From NCBI RefSeq assembly GCF_964340395.1, contig NC_135553.1, forward strand, positions 9,806,001 to 9,870,000: a DNA stretch of 64,000 bases. Direction: 5' to 3'. This document shows positions 1-10,590 of the stretch, one piece after another (within the stretch, counting starts at the first letter, position 1; every line of letters begins with the position of its first letter). The stretch comes from Glandiceps talaboti. Taxonomy: Eukaryota; Hemichordata; Enteropneusta; Spengelidae. Both the position numbers and the translations under genes were made by a program. The notes under the pieces are model-generated. The model saw nothing but the letters and a program-made list of their open reading frames with translations. It was not told where the DNA came from and searched no databases.

Positions 1-846
1 CTGAGGAACCTGCAACATCTCCCTGAGCGAACAGCAGTGGCTGGTACTTACATCTTACTAGGAACCCTTCCAATTGCTGCTGAGTTTCATAGAAGAAAGC
101 TATCTCTATTTGGTATTATTTTAAGACAGGACTGTGAGCGCCAAGTAGCTGTCCGACAATTATCCATTAAATCACTCAAATCAAAAAGTTGGTTTATTGA
201 AATTCAGCACATTCTCCATCAATATGATTTACCTTCAGCACATGACCTTTTAACTGATATCCCGTCACAAGCCCAATGGAAGAAAATGGTAGAAGTAAGA
301 GTTAACCAATACTGGAAAGAATGGATATGCAAAGAGGCCTCAGGAAAAAAATACCTTACATTATCTCAACACTACAAATTATTCACCTAAGAAAATACAT
401 CCTATATGGTCATCCACCAATTTCGATCCTGTAGCTGTTAGAAAAGCATCAGTCAAAGCAAAGTTATTACTTGGTGTCTACATGTTACAAACCAACAAAG
501 CTCAGTTCAACCAGTACAAAGTCAACGCGACCTGTCCACTATGTGAAACTGACATTGAAACCAGAGAACACTTCATTCTACACTGTACAGCCCTTGACAA
601 AGCTAGATTTTATACAAACTGGAAGTTCACCTCACCAAGCTAATAGGTGCTAATGGTTGGACCAACCTAACACATGACCACACAATGCTTACCCGGCTAA
701 TATTAGATGCTACATACCTCACAGAACTTGTACCAAAGGACAATGACCTGCTGCTGAATACACTTAGGTTGGAAAACTTAACACGTGGACTATGCTATGC
801 TCTTCACTTAGAGCGAAGTAAAGCTCTTGGAATAAGGCTGCTGTAG
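1..846 (+). pseudogene. Retrotransposon ORF2 C-terminus, frameshifted
   Basis: Three consecutive frames give one continuous family-like protein end. Frame 1 runs 1-390 (residues such as PIAAEFHRRKLSLFGIILR). A +1 shift near 380 continues into HPIWSSTNF, LLLGVYMLQTNKAQFNQ and the zinc-knuckle-like CPLCETDIETREHFILHC. A second shift near 625 leads to LTRLILDATYL and a stop at 844-846. The CPLC...EHFxLHC pattern is typical of the extreme C-terminus of non-LTR reverse transcriptases. No catalytic RT motif is visible because that part lies upstream of the window. The two frameshifts indicate a decayed copy. Confidence 0.8.
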
Positions 847-1016
847 TGACTATGTACTTAGCTGGACACGATAACTGGTCTTTTGCCAGCCTCTACTATT
901 TTATTCTTTTTTACAGATCCTGGTGATCCTTAGTGAACACTAACTATGTGTATTATCTGCACGGTGCTCCAGACATTGGAGGAAATTACCTGTACTGAAC
1001 TGAACTGAACTGAACA
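1..1016 (+). mobile_element. 3' end of a non-LTR retrotransposon (cut by window start)
   Basis: The window opens inside the C-terminal part of a non-LTR retrotransposon ORF2. It is followed by a short 3' untranslated region and a tail of repeated TGAAC units at 994-1015. Short tandem 3' tails of this kind are known in L2/CR1-like elements. The 5' part lies outside the window. Immediately 3' of the tail is an unrelated fragment of a SAP-domain gene, so the tail marks the insertion edge. A second element with the same tail type lies at 42895-43320. Confidence 0.75.
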
Positions 1017-1019
1017 AGG

Positions 1020-1445
1020 CGTGCACTCGGAATTGTATGAAGTTGGACCCGGGTGATATTTCCATTTTTATGAAGCTGGTATCCACGATCATGTTTATAT
1101 GTCTTAAGTCGGGAAGGATTCCAACAACCTACCGAAACCAAGTACACCAAAACGTCAGCAATTTCCAACGTTGGTAACTTTTTGAGGCCATCATCCCACT
1201 GTGTTAATTTGTATGGATCGGATAGTGCTACTTTTCGTCCGTCAAGAGACGCAGTTCTCTGTTCCTTGAGAGATATTTCAAAGTCATCACTCTTAATTGC
1301 TCTCACGTTCAATTCGATGGTCAATACTGCAAGTTCGACGAGTTGTGCCTTAGTACCTTTACCGCAAGTTATTACGTGTTTTTAGATAGTTTCGTAGTTC
1401 GGGAACTTTCATTTTCCTGACGTCGTCAGTCATAACTGCCGCCAT
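1020..1445 (-). pseudogene. N-terminal fragment of a SAP-domain protein (SAP/YqaJ family)
   Basis: Reading the minus strand from the ATG at 1445-1443 gives a start rich in charged residues with MKVPELRNYLKTRN, then TCGKGTKAQLVELA. Together these fit the SAP helix-extension-helix DNA-binding consensus. The two halves are in different frames; one extra base near 1368 separates them. The frame continues with LSDPYKLTQWDDGLKKLP and HDRGYQLHKNGNI and runs into the retrotransposon tail. Multi-copy invertebrate genes combining a SAP domain with a C-terminal YqaJ-type nuclease are known. A matching C-terminal piece lies at 2026-2420 on the same strand but in reversed order. I call this a broken fragment. 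Confidence 0.55.
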
Positions 1446-1572
1446 TATCAATCTGTCTGTGAAGTCAAATTAACTCCAAAACGTGTGCCCTCTAGTGTTT
1501 AAAATAGATAGTTTCCGGTATAGCCATGACAACCCGGGAATGGGTAATTCAAAGTCAATTCTATCGAAAGTT

Positions 1573-1816
1573 ACCGAATATCCTTTAAAAATTACTTATT
1601 CATCAATCATAAATATATCATTTTCATTTTTGGTAGATACATGATATTATAGGATACAGATTTTTCGTTTCGAGTGTTTTTGTGTTGTAGTGTTTGGTTA
1701 GTACATCTGCCCCGGAAATTCACATACCATGTAAATATCATGTAAGTTAAAAGCTGACACGCGAGAAATATTTCAAAAAGTTGCAAGAGGACGGAACTGA
1801 ACGTGTCACTGAGTAT
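1573..1816 (+). repeat. Orphan copy of the gene A 5' flank
   Basis: About 245 bp matches 2422-2670 almost base for base, including the stretches CTTTAAAAA, GTGTTGTAGTGTTTGG and AAAGTTGCAAGAGGACGG. The same block precedes exon 1 of gene B at 21513-21770. Here it is followed by the YqaJ fragment instead of an exon 1. It is therefore a duplicated, gene-less promoter-side segment, offset by about 849 bp from the one that serves gene A. Confidence 0.8.
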
Positions 1817-2025
1817 CTCATATATTTATTTCTAGCAACTCTTTTGAATGTATTAATGTATATATCAATGTATATATGTAACTGCTGTAATTGGAATTGT
1901 CAGTGATGAAATATATATTACATGAATATTACTGCTATTTGTCTTTCTCTTTCAATACATACATTATAACATTTGTCAGTTGGCTTACCAGGGCGCAGGT
2001 GACAACTTTCACTATTTACAAACAC

Positions 2026-2420
2026 TTACTGGCATTCTCTCATAAGACGGGGTACAACATATTGATTGTAAAATGTCAACAGTTGTGGAAGGGCACTTTC
2101 CCAGTACTCGTCATCAAAATAAATTCTTTCCACTGAAATTCCCTTTAAAGTAAAACATAAAAAATCACACCATTTCCGATTGACACAAGCCAGTTGTACC
2201 TGAATTTGTGCATACCACACTGACTTCCTATTCAGTTTCACATCACCATTAGAACCAGCATACACATGGGGGTAAGATGGATCTCTAGCAGCATCCAGTG
2301 GAGTGTTATGTCTATGTTTGTGACATGCTTTACACTCGCATAAACCACCACCACAGCACTGACATGAGACATCACCATCTGGACTGCCACTGATCAGTGG
2401 ATATTTCTCATTGACACATA
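2026..2420 (-). pseudogene. C-terminal fragment with YqaJ-like nuclease domain
   Basis: The minus strand is open from about 2420 to a TAA at 2028-2026. It first encodes a Cys/His-rich stretch (CQCCGGGLCECKACHKHRH), then LISGSPDGD upstream and, downstream, KLNRKSVWYAQIQVQLA, KWCDFLCFT and GISVERIYFDDEYW, followed by LLTFYNQYVVPRL. The run of substrate-carrying D, then YxxQxQxQLA, then WCDFxxxT is the pattern of YqaJ viral-recombinase-type exonuclease domains. In marine invertebrates these occur in multi-copy, probably mobile, SAP/SWIM genes. No start codon or N-terminus is attached, and both ends abut duplicated gene A flank, so this is a fragment. Confidence 0.65.
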
Positions 2421-2421
2421 G

Positions 2422-2685
2422 ACCGAATATCCTTTAAAAAATTACTTATTCATCGATCATAAATATATTATTTTCATTTTTGGTAGATACATGATATTAT
2501 AGGATACAGATTTTTCGCTTCGGGTGTTTTTGTGTTGTAGTGTTTGGTTAGTACATCTGCCCCGGAAATTCACATACTATGTAAATATCATGTAAGTTAA
2601 AAGCTGACACACGAGAAAAATTTCAAAAAGTTGCAAGAGGACGGAACTGAACGTGTCACCGAGCATTCGAACGATCTGGGCAAAA
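2422..2685 (+). promoter_or_regulatory. Conserved 5' flank of gene A (putative promoter/5' UTR)
   Basis: The 260 bp before the exon 1 ATG is strongly conserved with the gene B flank (21513-21786) and with the orphan copy at 1573-1816, more so than much of intron 1. It includes an AT-rich stretch (CATAAATATATTATTTTC) and the block GGACGGAACTGAACGT shortly before the start codon. No unambiguous TATA box or initiator can be assigned from sequence alone, and the transcription start is not known. Confidence 0.4.
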
Positions 2686-2787
2686 ATGATGGCGTGGCTA
2701 AGTGTATTCGTGTTGTGTGTAGGCATGGCTATGAGCGTCTCTGCTTTAAAGGATGAAGTAAAGAAAAGGGAAACAAGATCACTCGAG
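2686..2787 (+). CDS. Gene A exon 1 (signal peptide)
   Basis: It encodes 34 residues: a hydrophobic core (LSVFVLCVGMAM), a likely signal cleavage after SVSA, and a charged tail KDEVKKRE. It ends in phase 0 at CTCGAG before GTAAGA. Gene B exon 1 has the same length and differs at only a few residues of the charged tail. Confidence 0.85.
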
Positions 2788-5700
2788 GTAAGAGGTATCT
2801 TTAATTTCCTTTACTTTCAATGCAGGTAATGCTAGCAGATACATTTACTGCTATTTCAGTATTCGTGTTACTTTTAGAAATAAATCTTTGTGGCTATGAT
2901 GAGTATAGTACTATATCATCATCACAGTCAACGTCAATACCATCATTGTCATCATAACTGTAACTATGGGTATTAAGTAGAATTTTTTGTTTCAAATTTT
3001 ACGATTCATCATATATTCTTGTATTACTCACAGTCAGTCAGTCAGTCAGTCAGTCAGTCTGTGAGTCTGTCTGTCTGACAGACTGACTGACTGACTGACT
3101 GTCTGTCTGTCTGTCTTTCTGTCTGTCTGTCCGTTTCCCTGTCTGGTTGTATGCCTGTCTGTGTCACTACACTTAGGCAATCTAATATGTCTTACTCCAG
3201 ATATCTTCTTCACTTTCCCCTCTTCTGATTCTTTTTCACCTTGTCTCCTTATAAAACAGAAGCAGGTTAACCTGAAACAGAGCACTGTCTATCTCGATAA
3301 AATCTTACTGAAATTGTCAAATTTATCATCTGGTTCCACAAAAATGCTACAAAGATTGCTACATTTTACCTTTATCTTCTGACTAAGCTTAAGTATAATG
3401 TCTACATTTAATCCAATGGGATAATCGTTACAACTTACAGGTTATTTATGTGTTAATCACTTAACAAAAGGTTTAGATGTTATATGATTTGGCTATTATC
3501 TTCTTCGATAATGGTAGCTCATACAGTGTAAGAGTTTTAGCTATATGATAAAATGTAACAATTTATGAAAGGTCTTTTTTGCAGTATAAGAGTTTTAGCC
3601 CGATGATAAAACGTAACAATTTATTTTGGGTTTTTTTGTTGTGTCATACAATGAAATGAACTATTAACAGTGTAAGATTTTTGTCGTACCAGGTGATAAA
3701 ATGTAGCAATGTTGGTAAGATTTTTGCCGACCCAGATGAGGTTCTATTTCATATTAAAGCCAAAAAGGAGACTTGTTTCTCGTCAACGCGTCGGCCTTTT
3801 TTGTGTTTGTCCAGCCCATGCAGTCTGCAGATCCGTGGGGAAACACAAAAATAACCCTCTCCAATTCAGTGAAGACAACTGCAGAGCCAATCATGAACAA
3901 GCAAATGACATCTGCTCGCATACACACAAGTAGTAAATAAAAAGAACAGTAACTGCCATAAACAGTAAACTGAGTGACAGGTTTGTTGAGAATTAAAAAA
4001 AATAGCGTGGTCGCACCATTTTAGACAAACTGTCCTGACCAGAAACAATTTTTTTTTCGGCCTAACTGGTTACTGCTGTGAATATGAAGTGCCAAGTAAC
4101 TCATGTTACAGCCCCGTTTGAAAGTTACCGTTCAGTGGCTCTGTTTGAGACAAACGCGCAGAAACATTATGCGACACGTTTGAGTCGTGAATGGATGAAG
4201 AAAGAACTTCAGGTTTAGAACGAAAACAAGTTTATGTGAAGATTGTCGAGAATGTATAAATATTGAAACTGACTCAGTCACAATACTTGGATGACGTTAT
4301 GATGTATGACAAGATGAAAAGTAGTTGGGCATCCATTTATATAAGATAACAATGACACCGACGGCTGTTTCTGTGACGATGACGACGACGACGATGATGA
4401 CGACAACAACAACGACAACGATTATGATGATAGCTATGAAAACGGCAGTGATTATAAGGTATCGAGAAGGAAGTCATGAAAGACATTCTTGTTATTTCGT
4501 GTTCTCAGTGTTTGCCATGTGCAGATTAATATCACTCCGCTTTTTGAAAAAAAAATTTCTTTTTCCCAGTTACCATTTGTTTCAGTAAAAGAGGTTGCAA
4601 AAATCATTAATACCGCCAAGGCTGAAGTCTCTCGAGGGAAAAGGAATACCGAGCCATTCCCTAATGGTAAGTATCCTTCAATGATGTAAAATATTTTTGT
4701 TTAAGAGAGATTAGTAGACATTCAGATTGGCCAGGGGGTGGGGGGTGGGGTGGCTGGCCGAATATGTAACAACTCACATGATACAACACTTACACCAAGA
4801 AAGAAATGTTTTGTTTCTCATCCTACGGAAGATTCAAAAGGGATGCGGTGGTGCGTTTGCACACTATTTTCAAACTGCATGGATTCTATGTATAGAAATC
4901 TCCATAAAAACATGGTCATTTTATGAGAATGACGATAAAGCTCTATATCACTGTAAGACTTATTTTGTGCTTCTTACAGTATGATACCATATGCATGAGT
5001 TATTACTGCTTTGCCATGGTAACCAATTTGACAGGAATACATTCCTTCTTTTTCTTTCTCCATGTAAGTGTAAGCTTGAGGTGTAAGGCTCCAATGGTTC
5101 CTAACAATCAGAATTAGGTGCAAATTTCTTTTAATATATTATATCAAGTGTGAACAGTGCATGTCAATAGTAATGTAATCCATCAGACACATTCACAGGT
5201 GCTTGTAAATGGGTAATTCATTCAAGAAAAACACCCTGATATGCAAATTGTGTTTACTTAGAATGCCACAAAAACACCAGAATTGCAAAATATATTGATT
5301 ACTAATGATTTATGTATGTACCAGAAATGGAAACACAACTGGTGATGACATCTGCCAACAACAAGTTTAACCTATTCTGCTATATACAAATTTAAGACAG
5401 TGATAGATTCGGTCTAATGAAAAAATAAATGATAAGATATAGATACATAAAACCTGCACCTGTAGATTTGCTAAATTATTTGATTTCTATTCTTTTATTT
5501 TAGCTCCTACGCTTTTTTATCTTGCTATCACCTCCTGCCATTCTCTAATATTTGGTATAATTGATGGTTCAAAGACTGATACATCGCAAGCAGTATATGA
5601 AGGTGGGACCATGAATATATTTGCCTACTTGCAAGGCAACCAACCAAGTGTACCAGAAGTGACAACAGTTTACCAAAGTTATCCGGGGTATCCAGGGTAT

Positions 5701-7065
5701 CCATCGTTTTTTACGGTATTTACTGGTTATGATCCATGTGACGTAGTGGTGCTAAATGTGACCCTGGCGAACATCGATCTCTCTTTTGAGACTAGGGGTA
5801 CATTTGAACATCAAATCGGCAAGTATTGTCTTTTCTACATTTAGGCTCATGTCTGGACTTGCTACCCCGAACGTTTTAATACTCAGAATTTCGTGACAAG
5901 CTCAACAAACACATATTGTATGTTAAGTCGTCAAAACGTCTGCACTGGTTTCTGTTTCTCTAGGTGATAAAAAATAGATTAAAATTGCGAGAATGAATGT
6001 TTATGGACTGTAGGTTTTTCACAGACTTCTCCTCAGTGTGACACGTGACATTAACCCATTGCAGTACATCCATGATGACGAGACGTCGCCGAAAGGTTTG
6101 GGATTCGCTTCCAAGAGATGTTTCGACTCTACGAGTATGAATTTCATTAGTTAAAACTATATTTGAAATGTTATCGGTATCTTAATTTCAATCTACTTGT
6201 CATTCGTCATTTTGTCAATTTTTTTTGCTAAAAAGGCAAGACTAGGTGTAAATAAAAAGTTGTCTGGCAGAGCTATAGAAAAATTTGGTCTAGAACAAAA
6301 GAATGATACGATCACACTAATGTGGGGACAGGGGATTGAATCCCTGGCCTTAAACTTTAAAAGATAATCAATGGATAACCACGACAATGCATGGGTTATC
6401 GCACTACAGCAATAAATTCAATAATCTTAATATAGAACGGAAGAGCGTCTGGTTGGTTGGTTGGTTATATTCAAAGTTTATGTATAAAAAGAAAAATGAT
6501 TCTGTAAACATTCAATGACATATCTATGTTATATTTTAGTCAATTAATAGTGTGGAAAAAAATCTTCTCTTAACACGGCCCTACATCTGTCCAACCACAG
6601 GTTGTCCATGTGATGAAGGCGATGGTTATGGTGATCCCCACTATATAGAATTTGATGGGGATAAAGTAGATGGTATTGAGGGGCATTGCGATTATGTTCT
6701 GGCAGAAGACTGCGTAGATCACACTTTTAAAGTCTTAGTCAAGCAAGCCCGTTTGAGTAATGGCCGCCCGGGGAGTAGAATACAGGCAGTCAAAGTTGAA
6801 ACTGATGATCATGTTATCAAAATCAATGAAAATCATGCCACTAAGGTAAGATTGTCCGGACATTACATCAGAACATGACGAAGTCGGTGAAAAAACAGCT
6901 ATATTAAATTAAAGTGTCTCCCCTTTTACGCCTAAACTGTTCAAATAACACGTAGCAGGGAAGCACAGGAAAAGTGATATCCTATGTGATTAGTCACTGG
7001 TACATTCATCCTGAGTGAGTGAGTGAGTGAGTGAGTGAGTGAGTGAGTGAGTGAGTGAGTGTGTG

Positions 7066-7097
<32 letters not shown>

Positions 7098-7100
7098 TGC

Positions 7101-7136
<36 letters not shown>

Positions 7137-10100
7137 TGGGTGTTAAAATGGTTTTATGGATGAGAAATTAGTATTTTTATCTTTCATTTATAATAAATCT
7201 AACAACAGTAATTTAACTTTCTACTTGAAATAAGTCAAATGTGACAAAAAACACAGACCAAGTCTGTGTAACTCGTTACTATGAACATATTACATGCAAT
7301 ATTGCTTACAATTACAAGTTATCATACAAAGCTATATACATGATGATGCTTTTTAAGCTCTAATGATATGTATTTATTCACAGAGATGTATCTAAGATAA
7401 ATTTACGGTAACGTTGAAACAAATTAATTATAGAAAAATGACAGGTCCTGAGGTAAGATTAAGTAATTGCACGGCTAGTGATTACTTGTGCTTACCCAGT
7501 TTGTTTACAAATAACTTTCTTGTGTACAAATCTTCCACTCATGTACTTTTGTTTTAGTTGCTGCATATATGTTGGGTTTTTTCAAATAGAAAAACACAGC
7601 AAAGTCATTTTATTAAAATAAAGACCCACATTGCCACTTCAAATTATGGTTTAACTTTATTTGAAAAGGTCGATCAAGAAACCTTGAACGGAATGTTCTT
7701 AGTAACAACTGACTTCAGAGTTGTTGTCGTCCGTATACCAAACGTCATCGCTCTTGTAGCCCGAATAGATGACAGCATGTTCGTAGAGTTGGATCCCGGC
7801 TTCGTTGCAAAAGTGGGTGTGAAGAATAACGTATACAGGGGGAAAGTGTGTGGTATCCTTGGCAACAATGATGGTGACCCGAACAATGACATGATGTTAC
7901 CTGATGGTACCATCGCACGCACATTAGAAGAATTTGTGGACGCCTATACCGTTCAGAATAGGTAAGAAATATATTCTCTTGTAAGGGGCGACATCAATAG
8001 TTAAATGTAGGGTAAAAAGTAAATTCTTTTAGTTGGGGGTTGGGGTGCGGTGGGGGGGGGTTGACCCATTTTAGTTCTCACCCTGCAAAAGCTATGTTAC
8101 TTTCAATGGAATCTCTTTTGTACTCCTAAATACAATGTTGTCAAATGGAAGAAATGGAAGAATTTTCGCTATGGTAAAAGCATGGCTCTATCATACATTA
8201 AAGTGTCAAGAGCTATTTTTCCTCACTGCATACTGGTGTTGTATTCACAGTACTATATACTGATATGTACTATTTCGAAAGGCATACGTTCCCGTGAAAT
8301 TAACAACTTCATATTGTTTATACCAATTACATGCTATTTACCACCATGGAAATCAAGCTACGGCATACTAAGGGACCGGTCAGTTTCTTCGGCCGGGGGA
8401 GGGGGGGCGATGGATTTCTAGGGGTCACCCTATTTTTGAAACTGGCAGTGGGGGTGGGGGGTCATGCTGTTTTGAAAATTGTGGATAGGGGGGGTCTGTG
8501 TTTTAGATTGTAATGGAACAAAAAAAATCATTTTCATCACAATCAATGCTTCACTTATATTGCACTTTGGGACAAAAGTGAACTTGAAGGTTTCGTAATG
8601 GTAATCTTCATAGATAGTTTATAAAAGAAGTTAATCTAAATTGTTCTACTCGTCAGTATGAACTTGTCAGAAGGGATTAATACAATTACTATTTTGGACA
8701 CTACATGTTATTGACACTAAAAATCACTACATCTAATCAGATTCCAGTTTCTATTATACACTAGGTATGACCACCTAAAGTTCTCTAACATACCGGTTTG
8801 ACTTTGCTATACATGCAATATTAATACCCCTATACCAATGTTACGGGCCCATTTTTATGTGACATGGGAAACTCATTTAAAACTTACATTTACCTTAGCT
8901 TTTCGAAGTTTGGAAATATTATCTCAAAGGTTATATAATAACCTAAGCATTGCTTTAATAGAAGCAAAAAACTCCAGATCTGCCAGGGGAAAACCCCAAG
9001 GACTCCCTCACCCCCAGAGGCCACTCATGCATTCAACCAACAATCAGATGCACCAACAACCTTTTTACTATCATAGTGGTATAAAACATTTCTTAAATAT
9101 TTTCACCCTTTTCTAATTTGAGATGATAGTCTTTTAAAGATGTGAAATGTTTGCCAAGATAGTCTAAAATTACCTTAAACTCCAAAAAATCTCCCCTACC
9201 AATGATACTACCATTAGATGTGCTGACCTTTACTACATTTATATAATGATGCCATTCAGCTTTTTAAGAACATATTTCAACCCTATGCAAGTTATAAAGC
9301 ATAGTTTCTGATACTCGATGGTGCTGTCTTGTAAAGCAGGTTTAAGTTATTGCTTGAAAGGGTCTGAATAGCCTAAATATTGGCTTTAAGAGTAAAAATA
9401 CTCCAGGGCTTCTAGAGGGAGACCCCTCGGACCCCCACATCAGGTGGACATATCCCAGTCTCAAACACTTCCCCTCTTACTGCCAAGATGCTATTAAAGT
9501 AAATTTCAAAAGTATTTCAACCCTATGTAGTTGCTTTTTACATATTGGTGCTGTCTTGTAAAGCTTGGAAATTATTGTCTGAAAATGTTTGAATAGTCTC
9601 AAAATTGACAAAATTGAGACCGACCCCCATAACAGATGTACATATTCCCTTCTCAAGCTTCCCCCCTCCCTGTCACTGTCAAGATGCTATTAAACTCCTT
9701 TTGGAACATATTTACCCTGTGTAGTCAATAATTATATTTTGATTGTGCTAACCCGGGATCTTATAAAGTAGATGCAAGACAGTCAAGCCGTCCACACCGA
9801 GTCACGATCAAAAAAATACCGGTCCCTAAGATAAAGACAAACTAAAACTATTATTGCAGTGTGTGGATATAGACTATCAATGGATGTTGTAGTAAATACA
9901 CCCACTGGAAGTGGGAGACGTCTGAATGAAATAAACCACTGAAACATTCTGCAACTAGTCGCAGACACGCGGACGCCAATGTTTTGACCTCTGCATTTGA
10001 TGACGTCTGCATGGCGGCAAGTTAGTTTATTTTACAAAATGTCACAAGAAATCATATTCATGTAGTATGTGAAGCTTTCTATTGGTTTTTGCCTGGTTGA

Positions 10101-10590
10101 ATCTAACAAAACCGCTGAAGGGTAACGTGAAACGAGCTGTATGTTTTGGTTTGAAAAGGAATAGTGTTAAACAACATGCTTAATACGAACTGGTGGTTTC
10201 CATTTGTATTCACATACGGTCAGAATAATAATCTGAATCAGATTCATTTAGATACTTTATCGCCATATGTATAAAACAGATATATTGAAATATAACTCCA
10301 CGACCACTCCTTATAATTGAAGTAACAGAGAAAAAGGCAAGATTAAAAAATGCGGACAAAAGGGTGGGTATTAAGACAATTAAGATTATAGCGAAAATCA
10401 GGACTCATCAGGATTTGAGAGAGTTTGTGTCCTTTTACTGATTACAAGGTTTCAAAATAAGTCCCCATCCAACAAAATGAATATATTTGTTGCACTGCTG
10501 GTAGAAATCGTAAAGAATGTCGTTTTTATATGATTATGTTGTTTCTTTTGCATCCACAGCTGTGTAATATCAACAGTTACAGAAGACTAA
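2686..10590 (+). CDS. Gene A: secreted protein with novel N-terminal domain and one vWD domain (6 exons)
   Basis: Exons 2686-2787, 4570-4666, 5504-5818, 6601-6845, 7669-7961 and 10560-10590 join into 360 codons plus TAA. Residues 1-20 are a signal peptide ending SVSA. Residues 35-66 form a linker with RGKR (56-59), a furin-like site. Residues 67-172 are an unrecognised domain with C78, C145, an NVT glycosylation site and a YPGYPGYP run. Residues 173-352 are a vWD domain: CPC, YGDPHY (181-186), C201, C209, C314 in the CGxLGN motif, the calcium-type loop NDGDPNND and a final C352. The second cysteine of the classical CGLCG motif is Leu. All introns are GT-AG except intron 3 (GC-AG). The role is inferred as an extracellular structural or binding protein, and I cannot name a close homologue. 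The start was chosen because two tandem ATGs open the signal peptide and both are conserved in gene B. Confidence 0.85.
2788..4569 (+). other. Gene A intron 1
   Basis: The 1.8 kb intron is collinear with the gene B intron 1 apart from a 1.8 kb insertion in B. It holds CAGT/CTGT-type tetranucleotide tracts (3031-3130), a GAC/GAT triplet tract (4376-4440) and a remnant of the interspersed repeat near 4120-4190 that is longer in gene B. I see no further exon. Confidence 0.6.
4570..4666 (+). CDS. Gene A exon 2 (variable linker)
   Basis: The 97 nt exon enters in phase 0 and exits in phase 1. The acceptor is TTTCCCAG before TTACCA. A second AG 16 bases downstream would open on an in-frame stop, so the first is used. 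It encodes a lysine-rich linker with the R-G-K-R motif and then NTEPFPN. Confidence 0.75.
5504..5818 (+). CDS. Gene A exon 3 (novel domain)
   Basis: The 315 nt exon is exactly the same length in genes B and D. It encodes the unrecognised domain: PTLFYLAITSCHS, then GGTMNIFAYLQGNQP, YPGYPGYPSFF, DPCDVVVLNVT and RGTFEHQIG. It starts after TTTTAG and stops at ATCG before GCAAGT, a GC splice donor. Reading through to the next GT would give a stop in exon 4. Confidence 0.85.
6601..6845 (+). CDS. Gene A exon 4 (vWD domain, first half)
   Basis: It follows the acceptor CCAACCACAG and encodes GCPCDEGDGYGDPHY, FDGDKVDG, HCDYVLAEDC and a basic beta-strand region, ending NENHATK before GTAAGA. GDPHxxxFDG is the signature start of a vWD domain. 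It is one codon longer than the B and D exons. Confidence 0.88.
7013..7132 (+). repeat. GAGT / GT / GTGC microsatellite in gene A intron 4
   Basis: Consecutive runs of GAGT, GT, GTGC and again GT. The matching place in gene B (about 35900) has only a short GAGCGCGTGC stretch, so the tract expanded after the duplication. Confidence 0.9.
7669..7961 (+). CDS. Gene A exon 5 (vWD domain, second half)
   Basis: The 293 nt exon is the same length in B and D. It starts in phase 0 at GTCGATCAAGAA after TTTGAAAAG and ends AATAG before GTAAGA. It encodes LNGMFLVTTDFRV, VALVARIDD-like strands, then KVCGILGNNDGDPNND and EEFVDAYTVQNR. The CGxLGNxDGDxxND loop is the calcium-binding turn of vWD domains. Confidence 0.88.
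7962..10559 (+). other. Gene A intron 5
   Basis: This 2.6 kb intron contains one unit-like copy of the sequence that forms the gene B octamer array (about 8325-8371, with ATGGAAAT in place of ATGCAAAT), interrupted by a 1455 bp Harbinger-like insertion. A sequence related to the dispersed repeat at 40590-40800 lies at about 9960-10150. Confidence 0.7.
8372..9826. mobile_element. Harbinger-like non-autonomous DNA transposon, 1455 bp
   Basis: The element begins GGGACCGGTCAGTTTC and ends ATACCGGTCCC, so the inverted termini share GGGACCGGT. It is flanked by TAA on both sides (8369-8371 and 9827-9829). The gene B copy lacks it: there the sequence reads CATACTAAGATGG directly. A TWA three-base target duplication and GGG termini fit the PIF/Harbinger superfamily. 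No transposase frame is visible. Confidence 0.75.
10560..10590 (+). CDS. Gene A exon 6 (C-terminal tail)
   Basis: After CATCCACAG, the phase-2 join makes Ser-Cys-Val-Ile-Ser-Thr-Val-Thr-Glu-Asp and TAA. The cysteine right after the NRS residues sits where vWD domains carry their last disulfide cysteine. Gene B reads SCSISTVTED and gene D reads SCPTV, which supports this frame over the alternative longer open frame. Confidence 0.75.

Noticed and set aside
1182-1385. Plus-strand frame over the SAP fragment
   Set aside because: It is antisense to the recognisable SAP-domain reading.
5818-5826. GT donor at CAA/GTATTG for intron 3 of gene A
   Set aside because: Joining it to exon 4 leads to a stop within a few codons, whereas the GC donor keeps the CPC start of the vWD domain in frame.
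7674-7922. Minus-strand frames opposite exon 5 of genes A and B (also 36752-36976)
   Set aside because: They are shadows of the vWD coding strand, which has domain motifs and splice signals.
8182-8513. Gly-rich frames near the Harbinger end
   Set aside because: They arise from the G-rich subterminal block of the transposon.
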